From Lachnospiraceae bacterium (lineage in GTDB: Bacteria > Bacillota > Clostridia > Lachnospirales > Lachnospiraceae), in assembly GCA_910575005.1 (NCBI GenBank), contig CAJTCL010000017.1:1-64000 (forward strand): a DNA stretch of 64,000 bases. The letters are read 5' to 3'. Positions 35,660-44,866 of the stretch are shown here, piece by piece. The translations under genes were made by a program, and so were the position numbers. The notes under the pieces were generated by a model. That model saw nothing but the letters and a program-made list of their open reading frames with translations. It ran no database searches and was not told where the DNA came from. Position 1 is the first letter of the stretch; every line of letters begins with the position of its first letter.

Positions 35660-35704
35660 AAAACGGCCTTTTTCTGTGCTTTGCACTGGGATATGCCGTT
35701 TTTG
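35660..35704 (+). terminator. Riboswitch-controlled terminator
   Basis: AAAACGGC pairs with GCCGTTTT around a 27-nt loop with a T-run. preQ1 binding would favour termination and shut off salvage. 35705-35794 holds another short hairpin but no gene. Confidence 0.75.
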
Positions 35705-35794
35705 TGCTGCCGTTTACAGCAGCAAGCAGGAGTCTTTGCCTGCAAAGGGTCGCTTTCACGACATTTGTTTTTTAACTGTCAGAAAGGATAATTT

Positions 35795-36529
35795 ATGAAA
35801 GATTTTAACCCCAACCGCTATGCGGTAATCACAGAGAAAAACCCCCGCGAGATCGTTATGTTACGCGGACATGGATGCAGTTGGAGGCGCTGCCGTTTTT
35901 GTGACTATCATCTGGATTCCTCCACAGATGAAACTGCAAATTTTACATTAAACAGAGAACAGCTTTTAAAAGTAACTGGAGTACATGGAAAACTTGAGGT
36001 AATTAACTCTGGCAGTTTTGTAGATTTGGATGAACAAACTTTAAATCTGATTGGCGAAGTTAGTCAGAAGAAACAGATTTCTCAGGTACATTTTGAATGC
36101 CATTGGCGGCACCGGGAATCAATTAAAGATTTCCGAAAACGTTTTGCTGATTTGGGAATCGAATTAAAAATCAAGACGGGGGTAGAAACATTTGATTCAC
36201 TGTTTCGGGAAAGTTATCTGGATAAAGGCTTTGATGTTGACAATCCTGAGGAGATTGCAAAATACTTTGACGAAGTATGTCTTTTGATGGGAATCCCTGG
36301 TCAGACGGTAGATCATATGGAGCAGGATATTCAGATCGGACTTGCCCATTTTGAACGAATCTGCATCAATATCATGCAGGAAAATCGAAAACCGATTAAA
36401 CCAGATCCAAAGGTGATCGCTGCCTTTGCCAAAGAATTGTACCCCAAATACATAGAAAACTGCCGTGTGGATATTTTGATGGAAAATACTGCCTTTGGCG
36501 TAGGAGGTGTGGTAGAACATGCAGAATGA
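35795..36529 (+). CDS. queL: Radical-SAM-type queuine lyase (QueL-like)
   Basis: A 244-residue protein with an unusual cysteine cluster GCSWRRCRFCDYH (Cys28, Cys33, Cys36: CX4CX2C instead of the canonical CX3CX2C). The VINSGSFVDLD strand, HFECHWRHRE and LLMGIPGQT segments fit a radical SAM barrel. QueL in Clostridioides difficile converts queuine to preQ1 for reuse in tRNA modification; the preQ1 riboswitch in front and the YhhQ transporter behind support the same role here. RBS AAAGGA. Confidence 0.75.
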   Translation: MKDFNPNRYAVITEKNPREIVMLRGHGCSWRRCRFCDYHLDSSTDETANFTLNREQLLKVTGVHGKLEVINSGSFVDLDEQTLNLIGEVSQKKQISQVHFECHWRHRESIKDFRKRFADLGIELKIKTGVETFDSLFRESYLDKGFDVDNPEEIAKYFDEVCLLMGIPGQTVDHMEQDIQIGLAHFERICINIMQENRKPIKPDPKVIAAFAKELYPKYIENCRVDILMENTAFGVGGVVEHAE

Positions 36530-37229
36530 AATACTTTTGATCTTATCTCTCTTTCTCACTTACGCTGCTGTACTGTTTTTATTTAAATTATTCAAGGAAC
36601 AAGGGCTGTATCTGTGGACCATTGTGGCAACGATCGCCGCAAATATTGAAGTGCTGATCGTTATCAATGCCTTTGGCATGGAGATGACGCTTGGAAATAT
36701 TCTCTTCGCCTCGACCTTCCTGGTGACAGATATCCTCAGTGAACTTTACGGCAAAAAGGAAGCCCAACATGCTGTATGGATGGGTATTGCTACCTCAATA
36801 GTATTTATTTTCATCAGTCAATCCTGGATGCTGTATCTGCCCAATGAAAATGATTTTGCCTCCCCTGCCATCCGCACAGTATTCTCCAATACGCCGCGGC
36901 TGATGATTGTTGGGATTGTAGTGTATGTGATTGTGCAGCTCTTTGATGTATGGGCTTACCATAAATGGTGGGAATTTACCAGCCAAAAATTTGGCGACCG
37001 CAAGAAATTTTTGTGGCTGCGCAACAATGGCTCTACCTTAATCTCTCAACTCTTAAATACCATACTATTTACTTGGGGGGCTTTTGTCGGCACACACAAC
37101 ACAGAAACGCTGATTTCCATCGCATTTGCCAGTTACCTTATTTTTATAGTCACTAGTCTGGCAGATACGCCTTTCGTATATCTGGCACGGTATCTCAAAG
37201 AGAAAAACGATACATATGCCAAAAAATAA
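36519..37229 (+). CDS. yhhQ: Queuosine precursor transporter (YhhQ/VUT family)
   Basis: A 236-residue membrane protein with about six helices and family hallmarks FLVTDILSELYGKKEA and DVWAYHKW, and a FLWLRNNGSTLISQLLNTILF helix. YhhQ proteins import preQ0/preQ1/queuine-type bases. The start overlaps queL by 11 bp, so uptake and conversion are made together under preQ1 control. Confidence 0.9.
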   Translation: MQNEILLILSLFLTYAAVLFLFKLFKEQGLYLWTIVATIAANIEVLIVINAFGMEMTLGNILFASTFLVTDILSELYGKKEAQHAVWMGIATSIVFIFISQSWMLYLPNENDFASPAIRTVFSNTPRLMIVGIVVYVIVQLFDVWAYHKWWEFTSQKFGDRKKFLWLRNNGSTLISQLLNTILFTWGAFVGTHNTETLISIAFASYLIFIVTSLADTPFVYLARYLKEKNDTYAKK

Positions 37230-37238
37230 AACTCAACA

Positions 37239-37275
37239 ATTCGGGCTTGTCTGAAAACTGCTTTCAGACAAGCCC
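37239..37275 (+). terminator. Terminator after yhhQ
   Basis: GGGCTTGTCTGAAA pairs with TTTCAGACAAGCCC around a five-base loop; stands between convergent yhhQ and nadA. Confidence 0.8.
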
Positions 37276-37291
37276 TATCAATTCATAAATC

Positions 37292-38194
37292 TTATCCTAA
37301 TTCCAGCATCCGCTCTAATGGTTTCTTAGCCCGAATGCGCATATCTTCTTCCATTTCAATGGTATTTGTCATTTGTTCCAATGCCTCAGCCACTTTCTCT
37401 AAGGTGATTCGCTTCATATTAGGGCAGAATTGCTGATGTCCTGCCGCATAAAAATGTTTGTCTGGATTCTTGACCTTCAATTCATATAAAACACCCAGTT
37501 CTGTACAAATAATAAATTCGTTTGTCTTGCTGGCTGTGGCATAATCAATAATTCCTGATGTGCTTCCTATATAATCGGCAAATGCAAGCACACCCATTGT
37601 GCACTCTGGATGTACCAGGATCTCTGCACCAGGGTGATCTTCCTTAGCCTTTTTGACATGCTCTGCTGAAATACTTGTATGTACATGACAGTAACCATCG
37701 TTAAAAATAAAATGTTTGTCTGGGACTTGAGAGGCCACATAGCGTCCCAGATTCTCATCTGGGATAAAATAAATATGCTGGTTTGGCAATGCTTTTACAA
37801 TCTTTAAGGCATTGGAGGAGGTGACACAGACATCTGAATGCGTCTTTAACTCTGCGGTAGAATTGATATAACAGACCACGGCAAGATCTGTATATTGATT
37901 GCGCATTTCTTCAATCTTATTGAAATCGGCCATATGCGCCATCGGACAATCTGCCTGCATATCTGGCATCAATACTGTTTTCGCGGGATTGAGAATTTTA
38001 GCGCTTTCTCCCATAAATGATACTCCGCAAAATAAAATGGTATCTGCCTCTGCCTTCGCCGCAATTTTGCTCAGATAAAAGGAATCTCCCACATAGTCGG
38101 CAATCGCCTGTACCTCATCATTGACATAATAATGTGCTAAAATCACTGCATTCCGTTCTTTTTTCAATTCTTTGATTTTATCTATTGTTGACAT
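37292..38194 (-). CDS. nadA: Quinolinate synthase A
   Basis: A 300-residue enzyme that condenses iminoaspartate with dihydroxyacetone phosphate to quinolinate using a 4Fe-4S cluster. Expected cluster ligands are Cys56 (ILFCGVSFMGESA), the Cys in HPECTMG, and the Cys in QQFCPNM. N-terminal ILAHYYVNDEVQ is the substrate motif. nadB and nadC, usual operon partners, are not adjacent. Confidence 0.95.
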   Translation of the reverse strand: MSTIDKIKELKKERNAVILAHYYVNDEVQAIADYVGDSFYLSKIAAKAEADTILFCGVSFMGESAKILNPAKTVLMPDMQADCPMAHMADFNKIEEMRNQYTDLAVVCYINSTAELKTHSDVCVTSSNALKIVKALPNQHIYFIPDENLGRYVASQVPDKHFIFNDGYCHVHTSISAEHVKKAKEDHPGAEILVHPECTMGVLAFADYIGSTSGIIDYATASKTNEFIICTELGVLYELKVKNPDKHFYAAGHQQFCPNMKRITLEKVAEALEQMTNTIEMEEDMRIRAKKPLERMLELG

Positions 38195-38283
38195 ATTTGT
38201 TCCCGCTTTCTTTTTTAGATGGAAAATCCAACAACATTTTCCTATTTATTTACTATCACATAAAACCACTCTTATGACAGTCA

Positions 38284-39411
38284 CTAAACCCATTCACAAA
38301 ACTTCTCTTTCAATGAACATCTCAGCTTTATCCCCAGTTTGTCCATTGTCAGATCCAAGGCTTCCATTGTCTTTGTCATATCACTGACATTGGCGTTGCT
38401 TCCCATATGGCCAATGCGGATTACCTGGCCCGATAAGCTGTCAAACGACCCTGCCAGCAAAATATTATGCTCCTCACGCATTACTCGTAAAATATCCTTG
38501 GCAGTTGTTCCCTGCGGCACATCAAACACGGTCACTGTATTGGAAAATCCGGTTTCCAGGTGCAGCTTTAATCCTGCTTCTGACAGCGCCTTGCGACATG
38601 CCTCACCAATACGGGCATGTCGTGCAAGTATTCCCATATCCCCTGCAATATTATCCAGTGCAGCACGCAATCCGTATATATCACTAATGGGCATGGTATA
38701 TGGAAACCATTTCGACTCATAATACCCCTCAAACGCCTTTAAATTGGCATAAAAAGAGGCAATCGGTGTTTTCCTAGCTGTCATTGCTTCTTTGGCTCTG
38801 TCGCTGATTGTCACAAATGCCAACCCTGGAGGCGCAGACACGACTTTCTGGGAACCACCGCAGAGAATGTCAATCCGATAATCATCCACGCGCACATTCT
38901 CGCCAAACATAGCAGAAACAGAATCCACCACTGTCATAATCCCATATCTGTTCAACAGTGGACAGATTGTCCCAATATCATTTAAAATACCACTTGGCGT
39001 ATCACAGTGAATCAAGGTGGCATATTTGTAATTATGATCTTTTTCCAAAAAGCCTTCCAAGGCTAAAGGAGCAATGGGATTCTTGTCATCCACAGTATAA
39101 AGTCTCGGCACCCCGCCATATATTGATACCAAGTCTGCAAATCCTTTTCCAAAAACGCCATTGTCAAGTACCAGCACCCGATCACCAGGTTCTGTCAGAG
39201 ATGCACATGCCGCTTCCAGACCTAATATTCCCTCTCCGCCTAAAATCAAAGTTTCATTGTATGTATGTACAAGAGAGCTGATCAATTGACATGTCTCTCT
39301 GTAAAACTCTACAAACGCCTCATCCAGATCTGGATTGGTACATTCCTGCGCCCGTGCCAGGCGAACATTCTTTTTTACCTGGGTAGGTCCAGGAGTCATT
39401 ATTTTATACAT
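38284..39411 (-). CDS. Serine-pyruvate/alanine-glyoxylate-type aminotransferase
   Basis: A 375-residue class V PLP enzyme starting KIMTPGPTQVKKNV. The PLP lysine is in CGGSQKVVSAPPG; GGEGILGLEAA and HCDTPSG are cofactor motifs. It would interconvert an amino acid (serine or alanine) with its keto acid. RBS AAAAGGAG. Separated from nadA by 90 bp without clear terminator. Proximity to serC-serA is suggestive but a LacI gene with its own terminator lies between. Confidence 0.85.
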   Translation of the reverse strand: MYKIMTPGPTQVKKNVRLARAQECTNPDLDEAFVEFYRETCQLISSLVHTYNETLILGGEGILGLEAACASLTEPGDRVLVLDNGVFGKGFADLVSIYGGVPRLYTVDDKNPIAPLALEGFLEKDHNYKYATLIHCDTPSGILNDIGTICPLLNRYGIMTVVDSVSAMFGENVRVDDYRIDILCGGSQKVVSAPPGLAFVTISDRAKEAMTARKTPIASFYANLKAFEGYYESKWFPYTMPISDIYGLRAALDNIAGDMGILARHARIGEACRKALSEAGLKLHLETGFSNTVTVFDVPQGTTAKDILRVMREEHNILLAGSFDSLSGQVIRIGHMGSNANVSDMTKTMEALDLTMDKLGIKLRCSLKEKFCEWV

Positions 39412-39440
39412 TCTATATCTCCTTTTCAGAAATAATCTTT

Positions 39441-39475
39441 AGAGCGTGTTTGGAAATTCCTTCCAGACACGCTCT
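39441..39475 (-). terminator. Terminator after LacI-type gene
   Basis: AGAGCGTGTCTGGAA pairs with TTCCAAACACGCTCT; the stem begins at the stop codon. Confidence 0.75.
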
Positions 39476-40517
39476 AAAATGGATAAACCGGTTTCACACT
39501 TCCTCTTATCTTCAAGGTAGAAGGCACAACTATTTTTAACGGAAGCATATGTTCGGAGCGGGTAGCTCTCTCTAAAAGCCATACCGCATTTTCTGCCATC
39601 TCCTCAATATGAATACCTATCCCAGACATCTGCGGCTGTGTCATAGTTGCCAAAACGGTGTCATTATAACTTAAAACACTAAAATCCTCTGGCACTTGAT
39701 AACCCATGATCTGAATTGCCCGCAATACACCCATAGCGGCTGTCTCGTTAAATGCAAAAAATGCAGTCGGCCTGTGCTCTGCATCCTTTATGTTTTTCAC
39801 ATACTCCATCACCCGTTCGGCCGCATCCTCTCCTTGTTTCTCTGTCTCCAATAAGAAACCTTGCAGTTCTATTTCTTCACATTGCTCCAAATAATCCATA
39901 AAAAATTTTCTTCGCAGCTCCAATGCTTGTCTACTGGTAGAATCTGTGGAAAATTCTGGTCCCACAAATACAATTTTTCGATGTCCCTCATCCATTAGAT
40001 ACTCCATTCCCTGACGAATGCCCACTTCATAATCTGGTATTACAGAACAAAATCGTTCAGGATAAGGAGAAGAATCCACAAACACAATTCTAGAAGAACA
40101 TTTTCTCATTGCGGCAATCTGATCCTCCCGAAATTGCCCGATTGCCAAAATTCCATCCAGCTCTCTAGACACTGCACTCCGATAACACCTTTCCTCTGGA
40201 TCAAATTGCATGACAAATGTTTCCATTCCATTGGAAAAACAACATTTTTCCACATCACTTTTTAAATAGAGATAATAAGGATCCTTTCCCGAATCCTGAG
40301 TGGCGTCCATTTCCACTATCCCAACCTTCAAATACCCCTCTGGACTAATTTTCTTGTTTGCAAGATGTTTATTTGAATACTCTGCTCTTCCTGCTGCTTC
40401 CAGGATCATCTTACGGGTACTCTCTGTCACTTTCAAGGTCTCATCTTCATTCAGTACCCTGGAAATAGTAGCAATCGAATATCCTGTAATCTCTGATAAT
40501 TCTCTTAATGTTGCCAT
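39474..40517 (-). CDS. LacI family transcriptional regulator
   Basis: A 347-residue repressor: N-terminal HTH (TLRELSEITGYSIATISRVLN) with hinge, then a periplasmic-binding-like core with FVGPEFSTDSTS and AFFAFNETAAMGVLRAIQ. The C-terminal dimer region ends KIRGSV. Such regulators sense sugars or nucleosides. No carbohydrate gene is adjacent, so the target is unclear; it may act on the next gene leftward or elsewhere. Confidence 0.9.
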   Translation of the reverse strand: MATLRELSEITGYSIATISRVLNEDETLKVTESTRKMILEAAGRAEYSNKHLANKKISPEGYLKVGIVEMDATQDSGKDPYYLYLKSDVEKCCFSNGMETFVMQFDPEERCYRSAVSRELDGILAIGQFREDQIAAMRKCSSRIVFVDSSPYPERFCSVIPDYEVGIRQGMEYLMDEGHRKIVFVGPEFSTDSTSRQALELRRKFFMDYLEQCEEIELQGFLLETEKQGEDAAERVMEYVKNIKDAEHRPTAFFAFNETAAMGVLRAIQIMGYQVPEDFSVLSYNDTVLATMTQPQMSGIGIHIEEMAENAVWLLERATRSEHMLPLKIVVPSTLKIRGSVKPVYPF

Positions 40518-40705
40518 ATTAGTTACACTCCGTTGTTAATCGGTGCAGCCAACACTGTACCAGTAACACTAATCCATTTATGTCAAATTCACTGACATAA
40601 AATATACCTAGAACTATGGTAACTATTCAGCCCCCAAGCCAAAGAGCTGTCAAACGCCTTAAAAGATACTTTCATCTATGTCCTGGGGATGATCATCCTC
40701 ATAAA

Positions 40706-40763
40706 AATGGAAATTCAGGCTCTTACAAATTAATTTGAAGATCCTGATTTCCCATTTTTATGG
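40706..40763 (-). terminator. Terminator after serA
   Basis: AAAAATGG with TTCAGG pairs with CCTGAT and CCATTTTTA across a ~22-nt loop; T-rich exit on the minus strand. The rest of 40518-40782 shows no gene. Confidence 0.65.
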
Positions 40764-40782
40764 GGTTGTGAATAGTTACAAA

Positions 40783-41946
40783 CTATTTAATTATTCTAAC
40801 CTTAAGTACACCTTCAATTCCCTTAAGCTGTTCTACTGCTGCCTCTGTCACAGGGGAATCAATATCCAGCAAGGAATAAGCATAATCGCCACGGCTTTTA
40901 TTGGTCATATCAGAAATATTAATATTATTATTTCCCATGACTGCTGTGTATTTGCCAATCAAGCCTTTGACATTCTTATGGAGAATCGCCACACGACCTT
41001 CAGCAGCGCAGACACCCATATCACAATTCGGGAAGTTTACTGAATTGCGGATATTGCCCTGCTCCAAATAATCCATCAATTCTTCAACTGCCATCACTGC
41101 ACAGTTATCCTCAGATTCTTCTGTGGAAGCCCCCAAATGCGGAATTACAATACAGCCTTCTTTACCTGCTGTAGTGCTGTTTGGGAAATCGGAGACATAT
41201 TTCTTTACCTTACCTGCTTTTATTGCATCAAGAATTGCTTCCTCATCTACCAATAAATCTCTGGCAAAATTAAGGATCACTACACCCTCCTTCATCATTG
41301 CAAAGGCATCCTGATTTAACATTTTCTTTGTGCCATCTAAAAGCGGCACATGAACGGTAATATAATCACATTCACGATAGATGTCTTCCAAATTACTGAT
41401 GTGTTTGACACTTCGAGACAGATTCCATGCAGCATTGACAGAAATATATGGATCGTAACCATACACTTCCATACCAAGATGCGTGGCAGCATTTGCCACC
41501 TTCACACCAATGGCACCAAGACCAATCACACCTAACTTTTTCCCACAAATCTCACAGCCTGCAAATGCTTTCTTTGCCTTCTCTGCATCTTTGCCAACTG
41601 TCTCACTGTCTTTATTCTCCAATACCCAATTAATTCCTCCGCTAATATCACGGGAAGCAAGCAGCATTCCAGCAAATACCAGCTCTTTTACTCCATTGGC
41701 ATTCGCTCCTGGAGTATTGAACACCACAATTCCCTGCTCTGCACATTTGTCAAGCGGGATATTATTGACACCTGCACCCGCTCTGGCAACAGCATCCAAT
41801 CCTTCTGGCAGTTCCATCTCATGCATAGCTGCGCTTCTCACTAAAACTGCCTGTGCTTCTTTGATTTCTTCTGTTTTTGTATAGTTTTCACCAAATAGGT
41901 CTAAGCCTACATTGGCAATTGGATTTAAGCAATGATACTGAAACAT
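40783..41946 (-). CDS. serA: D-3-phosphoglycerate dehydrogenase
   Basis: A 387-residue NAD-dependent enzyme catalysing the first step of serine synthesis. Rossmann motif LGVIGLGAIGVKVAN, substrate Arg in LNFARDLLVD and catalytic His in HLGASTEES. A C-terminal ACT domain (~320-387) implies serine feedback. ATG 41946 lies one nucleotide after the serC stop with GAGGAG upstream. Confidence 0.95.
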   Translation of the reverse strand: MFQYHCLNPIANVGLDLFGENYTKTEEIKEAQAVLVRSAAMHEMELPEGLDAVARAGAGVNNIPLDKCAEQGIVVFNTPGANANGVKELVFAGMLLASRDISGGINWVLENKDSETVGKDAEKAKKAFAGCEICGKKLGVIGLGAIGVKVANAATHLGMEVYGYDPYISVNAAWNLSRSVKHISNLEDIYRECDYITVHVPLLDGTKKMLNQDAFAMMKEGVVILNFARDLLVDEEAILDAIKAGKVKKYVSDFPNSTTAGKEGCIVIPHLGASTEESEDNCAVMAVEELMDYLEQGNIRNSVNFPNCDMGVCAAEGRVAILHKNVKGLIGKYTAVMGNNNINISDMTNKSRGDYAYSLLDIDSPVTEAAVEQLKGIEGVLKVRIIK

Positions 41947-41947
41947 C

Positions 41948-43027
41948 TTAATTCTCCTCTTCAAACTTTTTCATAAATGCAACTAATTTTTCCACGCCTT
42001 CTTTGGGCATTGCATTATAAATGCTGGCGCGCATACCACCGACACTTCGATGTCCTTTCAGATTTACAAAGCCAGCTGCCTCTGCCTCTTTGACAAATTT
42101 TGCGTCCAGTTCCTTATCTCCTGTCACAAAAGGTACATTCATCAGAGAACGATCTTCCTTTTTCACCGTTCCTTGGAAGAGCTTGCTCTGATCAAGGAAA
42201 TCATATAAGATTTTCGCTTTCTCCTCATTGCGCTGTTTCATTACCTCTAAGCCGCCCATCTTCTTAATCCATTGAAATACCTTGCCACAGACATAGATAC
42301 CATAAGCAGGCGGTGTATTATAGAGGGACTCTGCATCTGCATGAGTCTTGTATTTTAACATGGTTGGTGTCCCCGGCAAAGTGTCCTCTGTAATCAAATC
42401 CTCACGAATAATGACAATTACCACGCCTGCCGGCCCGATATTCTTCTGTACACCTCCATAGATGATACCATATTTCGTCACATCTACTGGCTCAGATAAA
42501 AAGCAGGAAGAAACATCAGCTACCAATGTATGTCCTTTGGTATTGGGCAGTTCTTTGTATTTTGTTCCATAAATCGTATTATTCTCACAGATATAGACAT
42601 AATCTGCATCCTCTGGGATATCCAAATCAGAACAATCTGGAATATAGGAGAATGTCTCATCTTCAGAAGAAGCTACCTTTACAGCCTCCCCAAAAAGCTG
42701 TGCTTCCTGATATGCCTTCTTTGCCCATTGTCCTGTAACAATATAGGCTGCCTTCTTATTTTTCATCAAATTCATAGGAATCATCGCAAACTGCTGAGAG
42801 GCTCCACCCTGTAAAAATAATACCTTGTAATTATCTGGGATATTCATAAGCTCTCTCAAATCAGATTCCGCCGTCTTGATGATATTGTCATAAACCTTAG
42901 AGCGGTGGCTCATCTCCATCACGGACATACCGCTGCCCTTATAATCCAACATTTCCTCTGCTGTTTCACGCAAAACCTCTTCCGGTAAAACGGCCGGCCC
43001 TGCGGAAAAATTATAAACTCTACTCAT
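41948..43027 (-). CDS. serC: Phosphoserine aminotransferase
   Basis: A 359-residue class V PLP enzyme, second step of serine synthesis and also active in pyridoxal phosphate synthesis. Start VYNFSAGPAVLPEEV, FLQGGASQQFAMIP, PLP lysine in YGGVQKNIGPAG. Order serC-serA is common in Clostridia. Its ribosome site is weak and part of hairpin 2 of the leader RNA (43043-43140), so translation is probably gated. serB is not present. Confidence 0.96.
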   Translation of the reverse strand: MSRVYNFSAGPAVLPEEVLRETAEEMLDYKGSGMSVMEMSHRSKVYDNIIKTAESDLRELMNIPDNYKVLFLQGGASQQFAMIPMNLMKNKKAAYIVTGQWAKKAYQEAQLFGEAVKVASSEDETFSYIPDCSDLDIPEDADYVYICENNTIYGTKYKELPNTKGHTLVADVSSCFLSEPVDVTKYGIIYGGVQKNIGPAGVVIVIIREDLITEDTLPGTPTMLKYKTHADAESLYNTPPAYGIYVCGKVFQWIKKMGGLEVMKQRNEEKAKILYDFLDQSKLFQGTVKKEDRSLMNVPFVTGDKELDAKFVKEAEAAGFVNLKGHRSVGGMRASIYNAMPKEGVEKLVAFMKKFEEEN

Positions 43028-43042
43028 TATTTTTAACCAAGT

Positions 43043-43140
43043 CTCAAACGAAAATGCCTACATTTTCATTTGAGGCGCAAACACAAAGGGCGAAAGTTGT
43101 GTGTTTGCATTTTATCCTTTCTTCTATTTTTCTTTCACCC
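43043..43140 (-). ncRNA. Pseudoknotted two-hairpin leader RNA, copy 2 (serC leader)
   Basis: Read on the minus strand: CTTTC-rich loop of hairpin 1 (stem GCAAACACA/TGTGTTTGC, 43077-43085 and 43100-43108) pairs over nine positions with GGGTGAAAG (43132-43140). Hairpin 2 is a perfect 13-bp stem (43043-43055 with 43062-43074) holding the only GAG that could serve serC as ribosome site. Where copy 1 has a U-A pair in the pseudoknot, copy 2 has U-G, and copy 2 adds two G-C pairs. The C-A on the other strand shows the RNA is made from the serC strand. Confidence 0.65.
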
Positions 43141-43171
43141 TTTCTTCCTCTATACAACTATCTGTGTTATT

Positions 43172-44848
43172 TTACTCTTTTATATCATTCTCGTCAAATG
43201 CCTCTGCAATATCGGCTCCTGGCGCTACCATCGGCCATACCTTATCATCACTGTCAATGATACAATCAATCAATACTGGCATTTGACTGACAAGTGCTTT
43301 GGCTAAAGCTTCTTGAAATTCTTCTCTGGTTGTAGCTCGTATGCCAATCGCTCCCATTGCCTCTGCTACTTTTACAAAATCCACTCTGTCATTTAAGATC
43401 GTTGCAGAATAGTGCTGTTCATAGAACAAGGTCTGCCACTGGCGCACCATTCCCAAGACATGATTATTGACAACTACTTGAATCAATGGCAGCTTCTGGC
43501 GCACTGCTGTGGCCATCTCATTCATATTCATGCGAAAACAGCCATCTCCGGCAATGTTAATGACTTGTTTATCAGGATTTGCCATCTGCGCCCCAATCGC
43601 GGCACCAAGACCATATCCCATAGTACCCAAACCGCCAGAAGTAATCAAGGTACGTGGTTTACTGTATTTATAAAACTGCGCCGCCCACATCTGATGCTGT
43701 CCAACCTCTGTCACCATAATGGCATCACCTTGGGTCTGCTTGTAGATCTCTTCTATCATAAACGGTCCACTCAATCCACTCTCTGGATATCTCAAAGGAT
43801 ATTTTTCTTTATATGTCATAACCTTCTCAATCCATTCACTGTGATCCTGCTGCTCAAGCCTCTGATTCAAAGATAGCAAGATTTCCTTGATATCACCAAT
43901 AATATGCGCATCTGTGACAATATTTTTATTGATCTCCGCTGGGTCAATATCAAATTGTAGAATCTTGGCATTTTTTGCAAATTTTTTCGCATTTCCAGTT
44001 ACACGGTCGCTAAATCGCACACCCACAGCAATCAACAGATCACATTCACTGACGCCATAATTTGACGTCTTGGTTCCATGCATTCCCAACATTCCAGTAT
44101 ATAATCTATGATTTCCATCAAAAGCACCCTTTCCCATCAAGGAATCAGAAACTGGAGCCTGCACTTTTTCTACAAATTCCAAGAGCTCATGGCTGGCTTC
44201 TGAAATCACAGCTCCTCCTCCCACAAAGAGATACGGTTTCTTTGCCTTCTGAATCATTTTTATGGCATTCGTCAGAGCTTCCTCTGTGATATGCCCATTA
44301 CAACATTCTTCTTTTTGAATGGATATTGATGTATATTCTGTCTTATTTGCAGTCACATCCTTGGGAATATCCACCAGTACAGGACCAGGCCTGCCCTTCC
44401 TGGCAATACGAAAGGCGCGCCGAATGGTCTCAGCCAATTTCGCCACATCCTTTACAATAAAGTTATGCTTTGTAATGGGGGTGGTGATTCCTGCGATATC
44501 AATTTCCTGAAAACTGTCTTTTCCCAGCAGGGACACTCCTACATTGCAGGTGATTGCCACCATAGGAACGGAATCCATATAGGCAGTCGCAATCCCTGTC
44601 ACAAGATTGGTTGCTCCTGGTCCTGAGGTGGCAAGACAGACACCTACTCTTCCAGTTGCACGTGCATAACCATCTGCTGCATGGCTGGCTCCCTGCTCAT
44701 GGGAAGTCAATACATGTTTGATCTCATGACTGTGCTTGTAGAGTTCATCATAAACATTTAAAATGGCTCCTCCCGGATAACCAAAGACAGTATCCACACC
44801 TTGTTCCTTCAAACACTCAATAACAATCTGTGCTCCTGTCAACTGCAT
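43172..44848 (-). CDS. ilvB: Acetolactate synthase large subunit
   Basis: A 558-residue thiamine diphosphate enzyme joining two pyruvates (or pyruvate and 2-oxobutyrate). Catalytic Glu in LTSHEQGASHAADGYARATG, and the ThDP motif GDGCFRMNMNEMATA. ATG 44848 with GAGG is chosen over 44863. It follows leuB by 18 nt. No small regulatory subunit (ilvN) follows; the next gene is serC. Confidence 0.94.
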   Translation of the reverse strand: MQLTGAQIVIECLKEQGVDTVFGYPGGAILNVYDELYKHSHEIKHVLTSHEQGASHAADGYARATGRVGVCLATSGPGATNLVTGIATAYMDSVPMVAITCNVGVSLLGKDSFQEIDIAGITTPITKHNFIVKDVAKLAETIRRAFRIARKGRPGPVLVDIPKDVTANKTEYTSISIQKEECCNGHITEEALTNAIKMIQKAKKPYLFVGGGAVISEASHELLEFVEKVQAPVSDSLMGKGAFDGNHRLYTGMLGMHGTKTSNYGVSECDLLIAVGVRFSDRVTGNAKKFAKNAKILQFDIDPAEINKNIVTDAHIIGDIKEILLSLNQRLEQQDHSEWIEKVMTYKEKYPLRYPESGLSGPFMIEEIYKQTQGDAIMVTEVGQHQMWAAQFYKYSKPRTLITSGGLGTMGYGLGAAIGAQMANPDKQVINIAGDGCFRMNMNEMATAVRQKLPLIQVVVNNHVLGMVRQWQTLFYEQHYSATILNDRVDFVKVAEAMGAIGIRATTREEFQEALAKALVSQMPVLIDCIIDSDDKVWPMVAPGADIAEAFDENDIKE

Positions 44849-44866
44849 AGTTTTGTTCCTCACTTT

